Position numbers and translations under genes: made by a program. From Candidatus Poseidoniaceae archaeon (GTDB taxonomy: Archaea > Thermoplasmatota > Poseidoniia > Poseidoniales > Poseidoniaceae): a stretch of 17,078 nt of DNA. A model generated the notes under the pieces. It worked only from the letters and a program-made list of their open reading frames with translations, ran no database searches and was not told where the DNA came from. Shown here piece after piece: positions 6,901-13,132 of the stretch; the first letter of the stretch is position 1, and each line of letters starts with the position of its first letter. The stretch lies in the NCBI GenBank assembly GCA_030741455.1, contig JASLVI010000003.1:14476-31553 (forward strand). The letters are read 5' to 3'.

Positions 6901-7657
6901 CTTGGAGGCCGTCTACGGATTCCGCAGGTGTGAATTTACCCATGCATTCAACGAATGAAAAGAACATAAGCATTTCCATTGGATCCATGTCGTCACTGTT
7001 GTCCTCAGTTTCCTCAGCCATTGCTGCGATGACTTGAGTGTGCGTGGTTGTTGTTGTCATTGAATAGGATGATACTGGCTGTGCTTCCATCATTTCCTCC
7101 GTCCTTTCGCAACTTGCGGCCTCTGAATATGCTTCGAAAGCTTCTTCCAATTCATCTTCAGTTGCCAACTCTTGCCAGTCTTCGCCATACTTCTCTTCCA
7201 TGGTAGAATTAATTTGTTTAACTGCATCATCTTCCTCTGCGCAGATGTTGCCCGTTATTTCATAACCAATTTCGAAGTACATTGTTGTACCAATGTGAGT
7301 CATTGTTGAAACGAACTTCATGGAGGAGTCACCGTTAGAAATTCCAGAGATTTCAGATGTGTGGTAACCGTCAGGAGACCATGCTTGAGACATTTCAATT
7401 GTGATTATGGCATCAGAATCTTCCTCAACCTCGAGCATATCGCTCATTCCCATCATTGCAGGATCCATATCATACATCATCGTAATACCAAATGATTCAT
7501 CCTCATCAACTGTGATGAAATCATTGATTTTTTCGATGGCAATCTCTTCATTGACTTCGATTTTCTTGACCTCATCATCATCATCTGATGAAATGAGTTC
7601 AGTACATCCTGCAAGCAGGAGGGAGGCTACGAGAAGAAGCGCAAGTGTCTTTTTCAT
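3938..7657 (-). CDS. Giant acidic calcium-binding surface lipoprotein with EF-hand loops, reduced LDLa-like modules and a PGF-CTERM-like tail
   Basis: A 1239-residue exported protein. Residues 1-18 form a signal peptide ending in the lipobox LLLAGC (Cys18). The C terminus has PGF (1218-1220), a hydrophobic segment and RRNE, matching the PGF-CTERM archaeosortase signal. Seven EF-hand-like loops lie at 276-287, 314-325, 587-598, 629-640, 969-980, 1008-1019 and 1173-1184, most in pairs. Four LDL-receptor class A-like modules start at C669, C882, C921 and C1043. Three four-cysteine modules span 704-864. His/Asp-rich linkers lie at about 340-366, 551-575, 655-666, 946-957 and 1070-1107. Besides Cys18 there are 30 cysteines, mostly in local pairs, consistent with extracellular disulfides. 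Regions 40-270 and 375-550 are unrecognised. The function is unknown; divalent-cation binding at the cell surface (adhesion, a sensor or a metal store) is inferred. It is the probable first gene of the minus-strand run, with a TATA-like box 26 bases upstream and no Shine-Dalgarno. Confidence 0.9.
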   Translation of the reverse strand: MKKTLALLLVASLLLAGCTELISSDDDDEVKKIEVNEEIAIEKINDFITVDEDESFGITMMYDMDPAMMGMSDMLEVEEDSDAIITIEMSQAWSPDGYHTSEISGISNGDSSMKFVSTMTHIGTTMYFEIGYEITGNICAEEDDAVKQINSTMEEKYGEDWQELATEDELEEAFEAYSEAASCERTEEMMEAQPVSSYSMTTTTTHTQVIAAMAEETEDNSDDMDPMEMLMFFSFVECMGKFTPAESVDGLQVYDVSMEGMDEDSMTPELALCMFDTDDNNGVSFEEIQNAGDSGEEVDDDELEGMQSAFDEADSDGDGELTGDELDTFIAMMNDDGNNGHGNDDDGHDDSNPGNSHDDDGMGDDSDSEMMPNMAVAFNDQGEIEYFEMEMEGTLVKMYVLTEDRVNSFFTDVDAGESVALPFTVSDSMDDGSDDWDDNGGSGEYIDAYLTDNWASSENDYAEPELRVYSGFDDIAGVYLTLYDDNTPVTSWDVSTSMFVDMSGTGMGMVYYVPLENIDYGEGCYMLTATITDMDGYSWQWSREDICFYGEDDDDHDGHDHDDDHDGHDHGDDEEVWTFYREFAECDTDGNMLINYDELQACVEMDLANDGSDMDADDIGLQDMFNFADDDDDANLSEDEFEFIYLVLSGLSDDDYDDHDDHHDEEFTCDDGETIPMYLVNDGEEDCVGGEDEGYVWTYNYDNCAVSDDGLSSLDCWTNEMDVDGDGTPEDSDSYWNYECEQLADGTWECGTDHINYYDQCEPDAHPSYVECWLDEWDTDNDGDFDLGSDGYEEGECELLDDGRWACSHSDVIEVFQNYHNCSEENGMYECWNDDWVDSDGNVAVTDGYELADCSQLEDGTWDCFTGYEFDDDHDDWPTFICGDGTEIPFDHVNDGGADCTDGADEQQYDSDGNEINWFDCMDGSQVWISQVNDGTEDCPDGDDEMPDMDDDHHDDDAPSPQELLELTDTDSSGTMTMDEFNAYMGQDGEEIPQEMIDEFNLIFDEADSDDSGDLDIDELEQFIMEIDSYMMSMEDSEEMFTCDNGETIPLDYVDDGYEDCSDGSDEPEMDDDHGHDDGHDDDSDGHDGHDHDDHDHGDHGDGSDEERVWYITNEMDFHFEGDMSDYWIEFATCEEETDYETGETTKNCWKYSQIPVSDAASEGGANGVMYHDADNSGTISEGDMIHVTDEMKMQYDVRLYSVSADAYSDENPMHDAPGFTGLVGMLALLGAAFIRRNE
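4457..5653 (-). repeat. Four LDL-receptor class A-like protein modules with one disulfide each
   Basis: The modules are at 5579-5653, 4940-5014, 4823-4897 and 4457-4531 (residues 669-693, 882-906, 921-945 and 1043-1067). They share C-x-[DN/D]-G-x-x-[I/V]-x4-V-[ND]-D-G-x-x-D-C-x-[DG]-G-x-D-E, with exactly 18 residues from the first to the second Cys in all four. They match the C2-to-C5 part of vertebrate LDLa modules, including the acidic calcium ligands (D of the DG, D before the Cys, and the final D-E). Confidence 0.75.
5066..5548 (-). repeat. Three copies of an unrecognised four-cysteine protein module
   Basis: The copies are at 5408-5548, 5237-5377 and 5066-5194 (residues 704-750, 761-807 and 822-864). 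Each has C-x(8-11)-C-W, an acidic stretch containing DxDGDG-like or DSDGN-like loops, then C-x-x-L-x-D-G-[TR]-W-x-C. Copy-to-copy starts are 57 and 61 residues apart. I do not recognise the family. The D-rich loops resemble dockerin or thrombospondin type 3 calcium loops. Confidence 0.65.
5947..6000 (-). repeat. Exact 27-bp tandem duplication in the His/Asp linker
   Basis: Two identical 27-base units (5947-5973 and 5974-6000) lie head to tail, in frame, within the giant lipoprotein gene. Each encodes nine residues of the type HDGHDHDDD, in linker 551-575. Identity at the DNA level, including wobble positions, indicates a recent slippage duplication. Confidence 0.85.
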
Positions 7658-7678
7658 GTACTAGCCCTGATACAGTCG

Positions 7679-7687
7679 TTTTATTAA
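7679..7687 (-). promoter_or_regulatory. TATA-like box of the acidic lipoprotein gene
   Basis: On the minus strand TTAATAAAA is centred 26 bases before the ATG at 7657, preceded by AGG as a possible BRE. With the usual archaeal spacing, transcription would start at or next to the ATG, giving a leaderless mRNA. This fits the lack of a Shine-Dalgarno before this start. Confidence 0.5.
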
Positions 7688-7753
7688 CCTATCACCAGCA
7701 ATGATGCCTGTTTCAAGACGCAGATTCATGAACTAGCGCTCAATGGTGTTACC

Positions 7754-7948
7754 ATGAAGGCCAACTCTGTTGAGGAAGAACTTGAGCATCTCGCGAAATT
7801 GGTCGAAGAAGCTGAAGCCCTAGGAATTGACCCCTGGCCAGAAAAGAAACCGCCCCGTCCATGGGCGAAATTCGCTCTTGCCTCATTCATGATCATCATG
7901 ATGCTCTCATGGGTTTCCCGCTGGATGTACCGCTTTGCAGACGTTTGA
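7754..7948 (+). CDS. Small single-span membrane protein, 64 residues, function unknown
   Basis: The ORF encodes an acidic, probably helical N terminus (VEEELEHLAKLVEEAEALG, about 6-24) and then a proline- and lysine-containing linker (DPWPEKKPPRPWAK, 26-39). A hydrophobic segment of about 18 residues follows (40-57, rich in Met, Ile and Leu), with a short basic tail. This amphipathic-helix plus transmembrane layout looks like a real small membrane protein and not a chance ORF. I do not recognise a family. There is only a weak GGTG before the ATG and no clear TATA box at the expected distance. It diverges from the giant lipoprotein gene (96 bases between starts) and ends 50 bases before tRNA-Gln. 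The overlapping minus-strand ORF at 7726-7956 is compositionally less protein-like. Confidence 0.55.
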   Translation: MKANSVEEELEHLAKLVEEAEALGIDPWPEKKPPRPWAKFALASFMIIMMLSWVSRWMYRFADV

Positions 7949-7998
7949 GATTTCATCGACCGTCGATTTCAAGAAGTCCATCAAATTGGCAGGGGTAT

Positions 7999-8071
7999 AG
8001 TCCCTTAGTGTAGCGGTCCATCATGGAGGATTCTGGTTCCTCCGACCCCGGTTCGAATCCGGGAGGGACTA
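7999..8071 (+). tRNA. tRNA-Gln, anticodon CTG
   Basis: The 73-base cloverleaf has acceptor stem AGTCCCT/AGGGACT with discriminator A8071. The D arm has GG in its loop. The anticodon stem is GAGGA/TCCTC with loop TTCTGGT, giving anticodon CTG at 8033-8035 (reads CAG). The T arm is CCCGG-TTCGAAT-CCGGG. There is no intron, no long variable arm and no encoded CCA. In archaea Gln-tRNA(Gln) is normally made by GluRS mischarging followed by GatDE amidation. The gene lies 16 bases from the convergent end of the DUF2135 gene. I saw no repeated 3' tRNA end that would mark an integrated element. Confidence 0.95.
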
Positions 8072-8087
8072 CTTGCCGCTCACAGAA

Positions 8088-9005
8088 TCATTCCTCTTCA
8101 TCAGGCTTCATGAGTACAAACGATGTGATGATGGACATAGGGTCGCCATGTGTAAGTTCGCCAGAGTACTCTTTCGCTTGTCCATAGGTGACGACACGTA
8201 ATCTGAATTGACACGTTTTCTTGGTTCGTCGCTTACGATGATGGCGATAGAAATGGACACCAATCTTGTATTCTCCATCGGGTGCTTGATCGGTCCAAAC
8301 AACGTTTTCAATCGGCTTCTTTGACTTTGGACGAACGTTCATGTCAACATCCAATTCGCCACCACAAGCACTCTTTCGATTGTTGAAGTAAATCCGTTCA
8401 CCTGAAGGGCAAAATACGTGCATGTCGAGGTCGTTGTAATCATCCCAAGCGAGACTGATTTGAACAACACCTGATTTTCCGCCTTCACGGGCGAGTCGTT
8501 CCATCAATTCGCGATCTTCTTCATCGGATACACGGACGGAAATACCGGTTCCAACCTCTTCTTCTGCAACCAGGTTTGCGTGGGCATTGAGATTGTCTTC
8601 GTTCTCAGCAATCCATGTTGAGCGGTCTTCGGCAGATTCATCTTCTTCATCCTCTGTTTCGATAGCATCTCGTTCTGGAATAAACAACTCATCCATGACC
8701 AGTTGTAGATCGGAATACTGCGCAACTCGCCTCTGTTGTCGACTCTGATAGGCTTGTCTCGCAGAATCATTGAGTTGGTCGAGTTGTAGGCCACGTGATA
8801 CGACGTGACGTCGTGCATTTCCACGATCGCTTTGTTGCGCCCTCATGCTCGATAATGGAGCACGACTTGCGTTTCGAAGTGCGAGTTGTTTCTTCAATTC
8901 ACGTCGCTTACGAAAACGATTGATGAGGTACAATACGATGAAAAAAAGAGCAGAACCACCGCCAATGATTCCACCGAGAAGGATGTTCTCGTCCACAATC
9001 CTCAC
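8088..9005 (-). CDS. Membrane-anchored protein with a C-terminal DUF2135/YfaP-like beta domain
   Basis: A 305-residue protein. One transmembrane segment lies at about 8-28 (a glycine-rich GGIIGGGSALFFIVLYLI stretch), followed by a strongly basic stretch (RFRKRRELKK). Then come a low-complexity charged region (about 40-175) and a beta-rich domain (about 178-300). That domain contains LAWDDYNDLDMHVFCPSGE (185-203), CGGELDVDMN (214-223), WTDQAPDGEYKIGVHFY and YSGEL. This is the signature of the DUF2135/YfaP-type domain, whose biochemical role is not established. The basic residues after the membrane segment suggest the body is cytoplasmic. The start is GTG at 9005, chosen because AAGGGAG precedes it by eight bases; a second in-frame GTG is three codons later. 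It follows korB by 32 bases and may be cotranscribed, but no functional link is evident. Confidence 0.82.
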   Translation of the reverse strand: MRIVDENILLGGIIGGGSALFFIVLYLINRFRKRRELKKQLALRNASRAPLSSMRAQQSDRGNARRHVVSRGLQLDQLNDSARQAYQSRQQRRVAQYSDLQLVMDELFIPERDAIETEDEEDESAEDRSTWIAENEDNLNAHANLVAEEEVGTGISVRVSDEEDRELMERLAREGGKSGVVQISLAWDDYNDLDMHVFCPSGERIYFNNRKSACGGELDVDMNVRPKSKKPIENVVWTDQAPDGEYKIGVHFYRHHRKRRTKKTCQFRLRVVTYGQAKEYSGELTHGDPMSIITSFVLMKPDEEE

Positions 9006-9037
9006 TTGTCCTGCTCCCTTTTAGGAGATTTGTTCCC

Positions 9038-10087
9038 TCATTGATTCAAGAATTCCTTGTTGATGGTGTCGAGTACATCCTTGGAAGGTCGCAACTGATC
9101 GTCATGAACATCGAGAAGTGGTGTTTCAACAAGCCCCAAATCCTCCGCTAAGGACGGTTTTGTCGCATCAAAGTAGAGCAGGCCCGTGACGTGCTTCTTC
9201 TCGACTTCAGCTTCATGGAGTGCTGTTAATGCAGCCATCGAATCGCTCGGATTATGGCTGTCAGAAATCGTCTCAAGTCGAATGGTTGAACCATCATGCA
9301 GTGTAATGTCGGTAAAGTGTCCTTCTGGAACTTCGACTTCTGCCATCGGCTCAAAGTGAGGGATGTAATCAGCCATGTGGAGCGTGATTTCGTTCTCCTT
9401 CACGTATTGGTATGAGCGCATGGATTCGTCGTTGTTGTTAAAGGTCACACAAGGAGAAATGACGTCGATAAGAGCGAACCCTTTGTGCGACATCGCCGCC
9501 TTCAAGAGCGAGGTAAGTTGCTTCTTTGAACCAGAGAATGAACGAGCAACAAAGGTACAACCGAGATTGATAGCAAGTGCACACAAATCGATTGGTTGTG
9601 TTTCGTTCGCCTTCCCTTTCTTCTTCTTGGAGCCAATATCTGCAGTTGCGGAGTATTGTCCCTTTGTGAGTCCATAGACACCGTTGTTCTCGACGATATA
9701 GACCATGTCCATGTTGCGACGAATGGCGTGGATCAATTGGCCAATACCAATCGATGCGGAATCACCATCACCGGAAACACCGAGATAGAGAAGATCTTTG
9801 TTGATGGCGTAGGCACCAGTGGTAACAGACGGCATTCGTCCGTGAACGGTGTTGAATCCATGCGATTGTCCGAGATAATATGCTGGTGTCTTAGAGGAAC
9901 ATCCGATACCAGACATCTTAGCGATGCGGTGTGGTTTGATACCATTCTCCCAAGCAGCACTAATGATCACATTGGAGATTTGATCGTGGCCACATCCAGG
10001 GCAGAGTGAGGAAGGACCTCCTTTGTAACTATCCTTTGGCTCATTGATGACATTCAATTTGATCGCTCTTGCAGGTTTGTCGCTCAT
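9038..10087 (-). CDS. korB: 2-oxoacid:ferredoxin oxidoreductase, beta subunit (TPP- and Fe-S-binding)
   Basis: A 349-residue subunit carrying the catalytic thiamine pyrophosphate site. The motif GDGD at 106-109 and ENN at 133-135 is the Mg-TPP-binding signature. CPGCGH (C29, C32), C63 and C213 are the expected four ligands of the [4Fe-4S] cluster. The complex converts a 2-oxoacid plus CoA to acyl-CoA and CO2 with reduction of ferredoxin, in the cytoplasm. The fused alpha/gamma partner encoded upstream and the absence of a separate delta (ferredoxin-type) gene place it in the two-subunit class. That class includes halobacterial and actinobacterial KorAB, hence the symbol. Pyruvate or broad 2-oxoacid specificity cannot be excluded. 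The start overlaps the end of korA by four bases (ATGA) and has a perfect Shine-Dalgarno inside korA. Confidence 0.92.
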   Translation of the reverse strand: MSDKPARAIKLNVINEPKDSYKGGPSSLCPGCGHDQISNVIISAAWENGIKPHRIAKMSGIGCSSKTPAYYLGQSHGFNTVHGRMPSVTTGAYAINKDLLYLGVSGDGDSASIGIGQLIHAIRRNMDMVYIVENNGVYGLTKGQYSATADIGSKKKKGKANETQPIDLCALAINLGCTFVARSFSGSKKQLTSLLKAAMSHKGFALIDVISPCVTFNNNDESMRSYQYVKENEITLHMADYIPHFEPMAEVEVPEGHFTDITLHDGSTIRLETISDSHNPSDSMAALTALHEAEVEKKHVTGLLYFDATKPSLAEDLGLVETPLLDVHDDQLRPSKDVLDTINKEFLNQ

Positions 10088-11871
10088 TGGCTCACCTCCT
10101 CAATGGTCTCAAGAATCTTCTCAGCATAGATTCGGCCGCGTGGAGGCATTCCATCGGAATACGCCACGGAATGAACCTGGCCAACGATGTCGTTTGGAAG
10201 TTCCCGACGCAAAATACCCCATAGTTGACCATCACGGTTGATTTCCAAAACAATGGTCATTCGGTGACGTCGAATAAATTGTTCAACTTCACTGTGGAGT
10301 GGTAACGAACGAACACGACATTGGCTGACCTTCAATCCAGTCGCTTCGAGAATATCGTCAATTTCTTGGATCGTATTTTCCATACTACCATAGTAGATGA
10401 CGCCGACATCGCCTTCGGCTTCTTCTCGCAACAATGGTGCAGGAAGATGGTCGCGTGCACCGTTGATCTTGTCCTTGAGTCGCTTCATGAGTGCAAAATA
10501 ATCGTCGGGCTTTTCGGAATAAACGCCGTCTGGGTTGTGACCCGTTCCACGATAGAGAATAGGGGCCATGCCGCTACCAGGCAATGTTCGGTAGGGGATG
10601 CCATCACCATCAAGATCACGATATCTTCCGAAGTTTTCCATTGCTTCAAACACATCTTGTTCACGAATCGTCTTGCCTCGATCCATTGGTGCGTCTGGAT
10701 AGGTAAATCCTTCACACGCCCATCGGTTCATACCAAGGTCGAGATCGGAAAGGCCGAACACCGGTGTCTGATAGCGTTCTGAGATGTCAAATGCTCGCCA
10801 TCCGAATTCGAAACACTCTTCCACCGTTCCTGGAATGATGACGATATGTTGTGTATCGCCGTGGCTTCCTTCGTAAAGCATGGACAAGTCGGATTGCTGG
10901 GTTCGGGTTGGAAGACCGGTCGAAGGACCAACACGGTTCACGTCCCAAAATACGGAAGGAATCTCAGCGAAGTAAGCAAGACCAATGAATTCCTGCATGA
11001 GCGAGATACCAGGTCCTGAGGTTGCGGTCATTCCACGACCACCTGCCCAACCAGCCCCGAGGATCATACCGGCAGCTGCAAGTTCATCTTCAGCCTGAAT
11101 GACCGCACAGGTTGATTCACCTTCGTCATTGGTTCGAAGTCGTGGCAACCAACCAATGATACCTTCAGCGAGACTTGATGATGGTGTAATCGGATACCAA
11201 GCAAGCAGTTGAACACCACCAAAGATGCAACCGAGTGCTACGGCTTCATTGCCTTCCATGAAGAAACGTTGTTGTTCAATCGCACGAGATTCAACGACGT
11301 AAGGGTCGGTCTTGGTGAAATTTTCCTTTGCATAATTTCGTCCAAGCTCAAGTGCGGTCGTGTTGAGTTCAATCGCTGAAGCCTTCCCTTTGAATTGGCC
11401 TGCGACTGCCTTGTGAAGGGCTTCATCTGTTATTCCAAGGAGTTCAGCAAGTACGCCGACATAGACGATGTTGGTCACAAGTTTAGCGAGTTTTGGACTG
11501 AGCGAGCGAGCAAGTTTCGTCATTGGAACGGGATAGGAGACGACGTCTTCTCGATCCATGACCATTTTCGAGTCCATATTCCAAACAACGACTGAACCTG
11601 GTTCAAGTGCTGCAAGATCTTCTACCCACGTTGCCTTGTTGACAAGGACTTGGATGTGGGTTCGATCACCTGGTGCTTGATAGCCTTCATCGGATAGACG
11701 AACGATGTACCAAGTCGGCAAACCAGAGATATTAGAAGGAAAGAGGTTCTTTCCAGAAACTGGAACGCCCATGTCGAAAAGCGATTGGAGGAGAATCAAG
11801 TTAGCGGATTGAGAACCGGTCCCGTTGGCAGTTGCAATGTTGATGGTGAAGTCGTTGGCGATGGTGTCCAT
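10084..11871 (-). CDS. korA: 2-oxoacid:ferredoxin oxidoreductase, alpha subunit with fused gamma domain
   Basis: A 595-residue fusion of the two other core domains of the enzyme. Residues about 8-185 form the gamma domain (begins INIATANGTGSQSANLILLQ, with a glycine-rich loop and a later GITDEALHKAV stretch). Residues about 200-595 form the alpha domain with the hallmark YPITPSS at 226-232, followed by EDELAAAGMILGAGWAG and TATSGPGISLM. The YPITP motif contacts substrate and the gamma domain contributes to CoA handling. This gamma-alpha order is typical of two-subunit KorAB/OFOR enzymes. In the citric acid cycle the likely job is 2-oxoglutarate to succinyl-CoA, but specificity is inferred. 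AAGGAG lies nine bases before the ATG. It is the first gene of a korA-korB pair, possibly with the DUF2135 gene, and diverges from the cyclophilin gene. Confidence 0.92.
   Translation of the reverse strand: MDTIANDFTINIATANGTGSQSANLILLQSLFDMGVPVSGKNLFPSNISGLPTWYIVRLSDEGYQAPGDRTHIQVLVNKATWVEDLAALEPGSVVVWNMDSKMVMDREDVVSYPVPMTKLARSLSPKLAKLVTNIVYVGVLAELLGITDEALHKAVAGQFKGKASAIELNTTALELGRNYAKENFTKTDPYVVESRAIEQQRFFMEGNEAVALGCIFGGVQLLAWYPITPSSSLAEGIIGWLPRLRTNDEGESTCAVIQAEDELAAAGMILGAGWAGGRGMTATSGPGISLMQEFIGLAYFAEIPSVFWDVNRVGPSTGLPTRTQQSDLSMLYEGSHGDTQHIVIIPGTVEECFEFGWRAFDISERYQTPVFGLSDLDLGMNRWACEGFTYPDAPMDRGKTIREQDVFEAMENFGRYRDLDGDGIPYRTLPGSGMAPILYRGTGHNPDGVYSEKPDDYFALMKRLKDKINGARDHLPAPLLREEAEGDVGVIYYGSMENTIQEIDDILEATGLKVSQCRVRSLPLHSEVEQFIRRHRMTIVLEINRDGQLWGILRRELPNDIVGQVHSVAYSDGMPPRGRIYAEKILETIEEVSQ
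10092..10100 (-). promoter_or_regulatory. Perfect Shine-Dalgarno of korB inside the end of korA
   Basis: On the minus strand AGGAGGTGA is fully complementary to the conserved 3' end of archaeal 16S rRNA. It lies four bases before the korB ATG, which itself overlaps the korA stop. It supports the chosen start and suggests balanced, coupled translation of the two subunits. Confidence 0.8.
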
Positions 11872-11880
11872 CTGTTGTGT

Positions 11881-11886
11881 CTCCTT
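11881..11886 (-). promoter_or_regulatory. Shine-Dalgarno of korA
   Basis: AAGGAG on the minus strand, nine bases before the korA ATG at 11871, supports this start and implies a leadered transcript. Confidence 0.65.
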
Positions 11887-11913
11887 AGGCGATTGCGACG
11901 GATATCGCGGCCT

Positions 11914-11922
11914 CTTAGTTTA
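11914..11922 (-). promoter_or_regulatory. Possible TATA-like box of korA
   Basis: On the minus strand TAAACTAAG lies about 45 bases before the korA ATG. With the usual 25-base spacing it would give a leader of roughly 20 bases that contains the Shine-Dalgarno. The match to the archaeal consensus is only partial. Confidence 0.3.
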
Positions 11923-11987
11923 CGCCCATCGCTTTCATCACTTCAATATGTTGCCGTGAAAACCTCATCATTACCATCCGTGAAGGT

Positions 11988-11996
11988 CAAAAATAG
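11988..11996 (+). promoter_or_regulatory. Possible TATA-like box of the cyclophilin gene
   Basis: CAAAAATAG is centred 24 bases before the ATG at 12016 in an otherwise mixed-composition divergent intergenic region. The spacing would give a leaderless or nearly leaderless mRNA. GAGGGA just before the ATG is a second, weaker initiation signal. Confidence 0.4.
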
Positions 11997-12015
11997 AAGT
12001 CGGTTCTGAGGGACC

Positions 12016-13074
12016 ATGGCGGACGATGCATTGAGCGAGGCTTGGGAAAAAGCAACGAAGGACATCACGAAAGGAAAGAACGAGGGTGCGCTGCAGACAT
12101 TGCGTGCAGCTGATCCACAGGCCCTCGAACCAATGACGGCACGATTGGTCGGTGAAGCTACATGGAATATTGCCAAAGCCAACGATTCGAAATCCGACTA
12201 CAGAAGAGCAGCGATGTTCTTGCGAGAGGCAAGTGCAAAGAATCCTAAAGATAAGAAAACCAGTTCACTTTACAACAAACTCCTCAATGAAATGCAAGAA
12301 AAGCGGATTAGTGAGACGGTCATTCCTCGAATGTTCAACAACGGCGGTCCAACGTTGGCAGGAATGGTTGTCATGTTCGGGGTGTTTCTCGTCATCCTTG
12401 CAGTCTTGGCTGGAGCAAATAGTTCTGGCTCCTCAGACCAGAGCAATGTAGTCATGGAGATTACATGGACTGACACTAACAATGTCGAACATTCTGGTAA
12501 AATTTGGATTGAATTCTATGATGATGATACGCCAATGCATGCTGAAAGTTTCCGTGCAAATGCCGAAGCAGGTAGATATGATGGTACAATATTCCATCGA
12601 ATTGTCGATGGCTTCATGATTCAAGGTGGTGACTTTGAGAATGGTGATGGGACTGGAGCTCACGCTGGTAAATTCTTTGGTTACTGTGCTCCAAGTTTTT
12701 CTCAGACAGATGATTGTAGAAATGATATGACAAATTGGGTCATCCCTGCTGAGTTCGGTCAAACCCACGAACCTGGAACAATCGCAGCGGCTCGAAGCTC
12801 AAATGAAAATTCAGCGGGCGGGCAATTCTATCTTGTTGATTCCGATGGCGCTTACAGTCTTGATGGACAGTATACAGCGTTCGGAAAAGCATACCGTGGT
12901 GAAATCGATGGTTCCAGTACGAGCGGCGTCGAAGTTATTGATGCGATTTCTCAAGTGGGATGTGGGCCATCGCAATCCGTATGTACGGATAGTAACAAAC
13001 TCTCAACATTCCCAGTAACCGTTGAATCGGTTGAACTTGTTGATGTTGAAGACCCATGGTACAAGTTCTGGTGA
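12016..13074 (+). CDS. Membrane-tethered cyclophilin-type peptidyl-prolyl cis-trans isomerase
   Basis: A 352-residue protein in three parts. Residues 1-110 are soluble, helical and charged, possibly TPR-like (WNIAKANDSKSDYRRAAMFL). Residues about 113-133 are one transmembrane helix (TLAGMVVMFGVFLVILAVLA). Residues about 145-345 are a cyclophilin domain. The catalytic stretch RYDGTIFHRIVDGFMIQGGD (187-206) keeps the equivalents of Arg55, Phe60, Met61 and Gln63 of human CypA as R195, F200, M201 and Q203. ARSSNENSAGGQFYL (259-273) and YTAFGKAYRG (286-295) are also typical; the CypA Trp121 position is Leu282. There is no cleavable signal peptide, so the N-terminal part is probably cytoplasmic and the isomerase extracytoplasmic. 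Two close Cys pairs (C224/C234, C316/C323) fit disulfides in that location. It probably folds secreted proteins. It is divergent from korA and 58 bases upstream of acnA. Confidence 0.9.
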   Translation: MADDALSEAWEKATKDITKGKNEGALQTLRAADPQALEPMTARLVGEATWNIAKANDSKSDYRRAAMFLREASAKNPKDKKTSSLYNKLLNEMQEKRISETVIPRMFNNGGPTLAGMVVMFGVFLVILAVLAGANSSGSSDQSNVVMEITWTDTNNVEHSGKIWIEFYDDDTPMHAESFRANAEAGRYDGTIFHRIVDGFMIQGGDFENGDGTGAHAGKFFGYCAPSFSQTDDCRNDMTNWVIPAEFGQTHEPGTIAAARSSNENSAGGQFYLVDSDGAYSLDGQYTAFGKAYRGEIDGSSTSGVEVIDAISQVGCGPSQSVCTDSNKLSTFPVTVESVELVDVEDPWYKFW

Positions 13075-13100
13075 AGTCTCACAGGCAATAGAACAGTTCG

Positions 13101-13108
13101 GTTGATTA
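13101..13108 (+). promoter_or_regulatory. Possible TATA-like box of the aconitase gene
   Basis: GTTGATTA is centred about 28 bases before the ATG at 13133, the usual distance for a short-leader or leaderless archaeal transcript. The match is weak. A G run at 13111-13116 lies between it and the start and is too far away to be a good Shine-Dalgarno. Confidence 0.3.
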
Positions 13109-13132
13109 ACGGGGGGCGAGTCCCTTTGAATC

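Noticed and set aside
7726..7956. Minus-strand ORF of 76 residues opposite the small membrane protein
   Set aside because: No recognisable signals and a composition unlike a folded protein. The plus-strand frame has a clear helix plus membrane-span layout.
7955..7967. Short perfect inverted repeat ATCGA-CCG-TCGAT before tRNA-Gln
   Set aside because: Only five base pairs, no poly-T tract and no second copy elsewhere that I saw, so likely chance.
7999..8071. tRNA-Gln as an integration site for a mobile element
   Set aside because: No integrase, no repeat of the tRNA 3' end and ordinary housekeeping genes on both sides.
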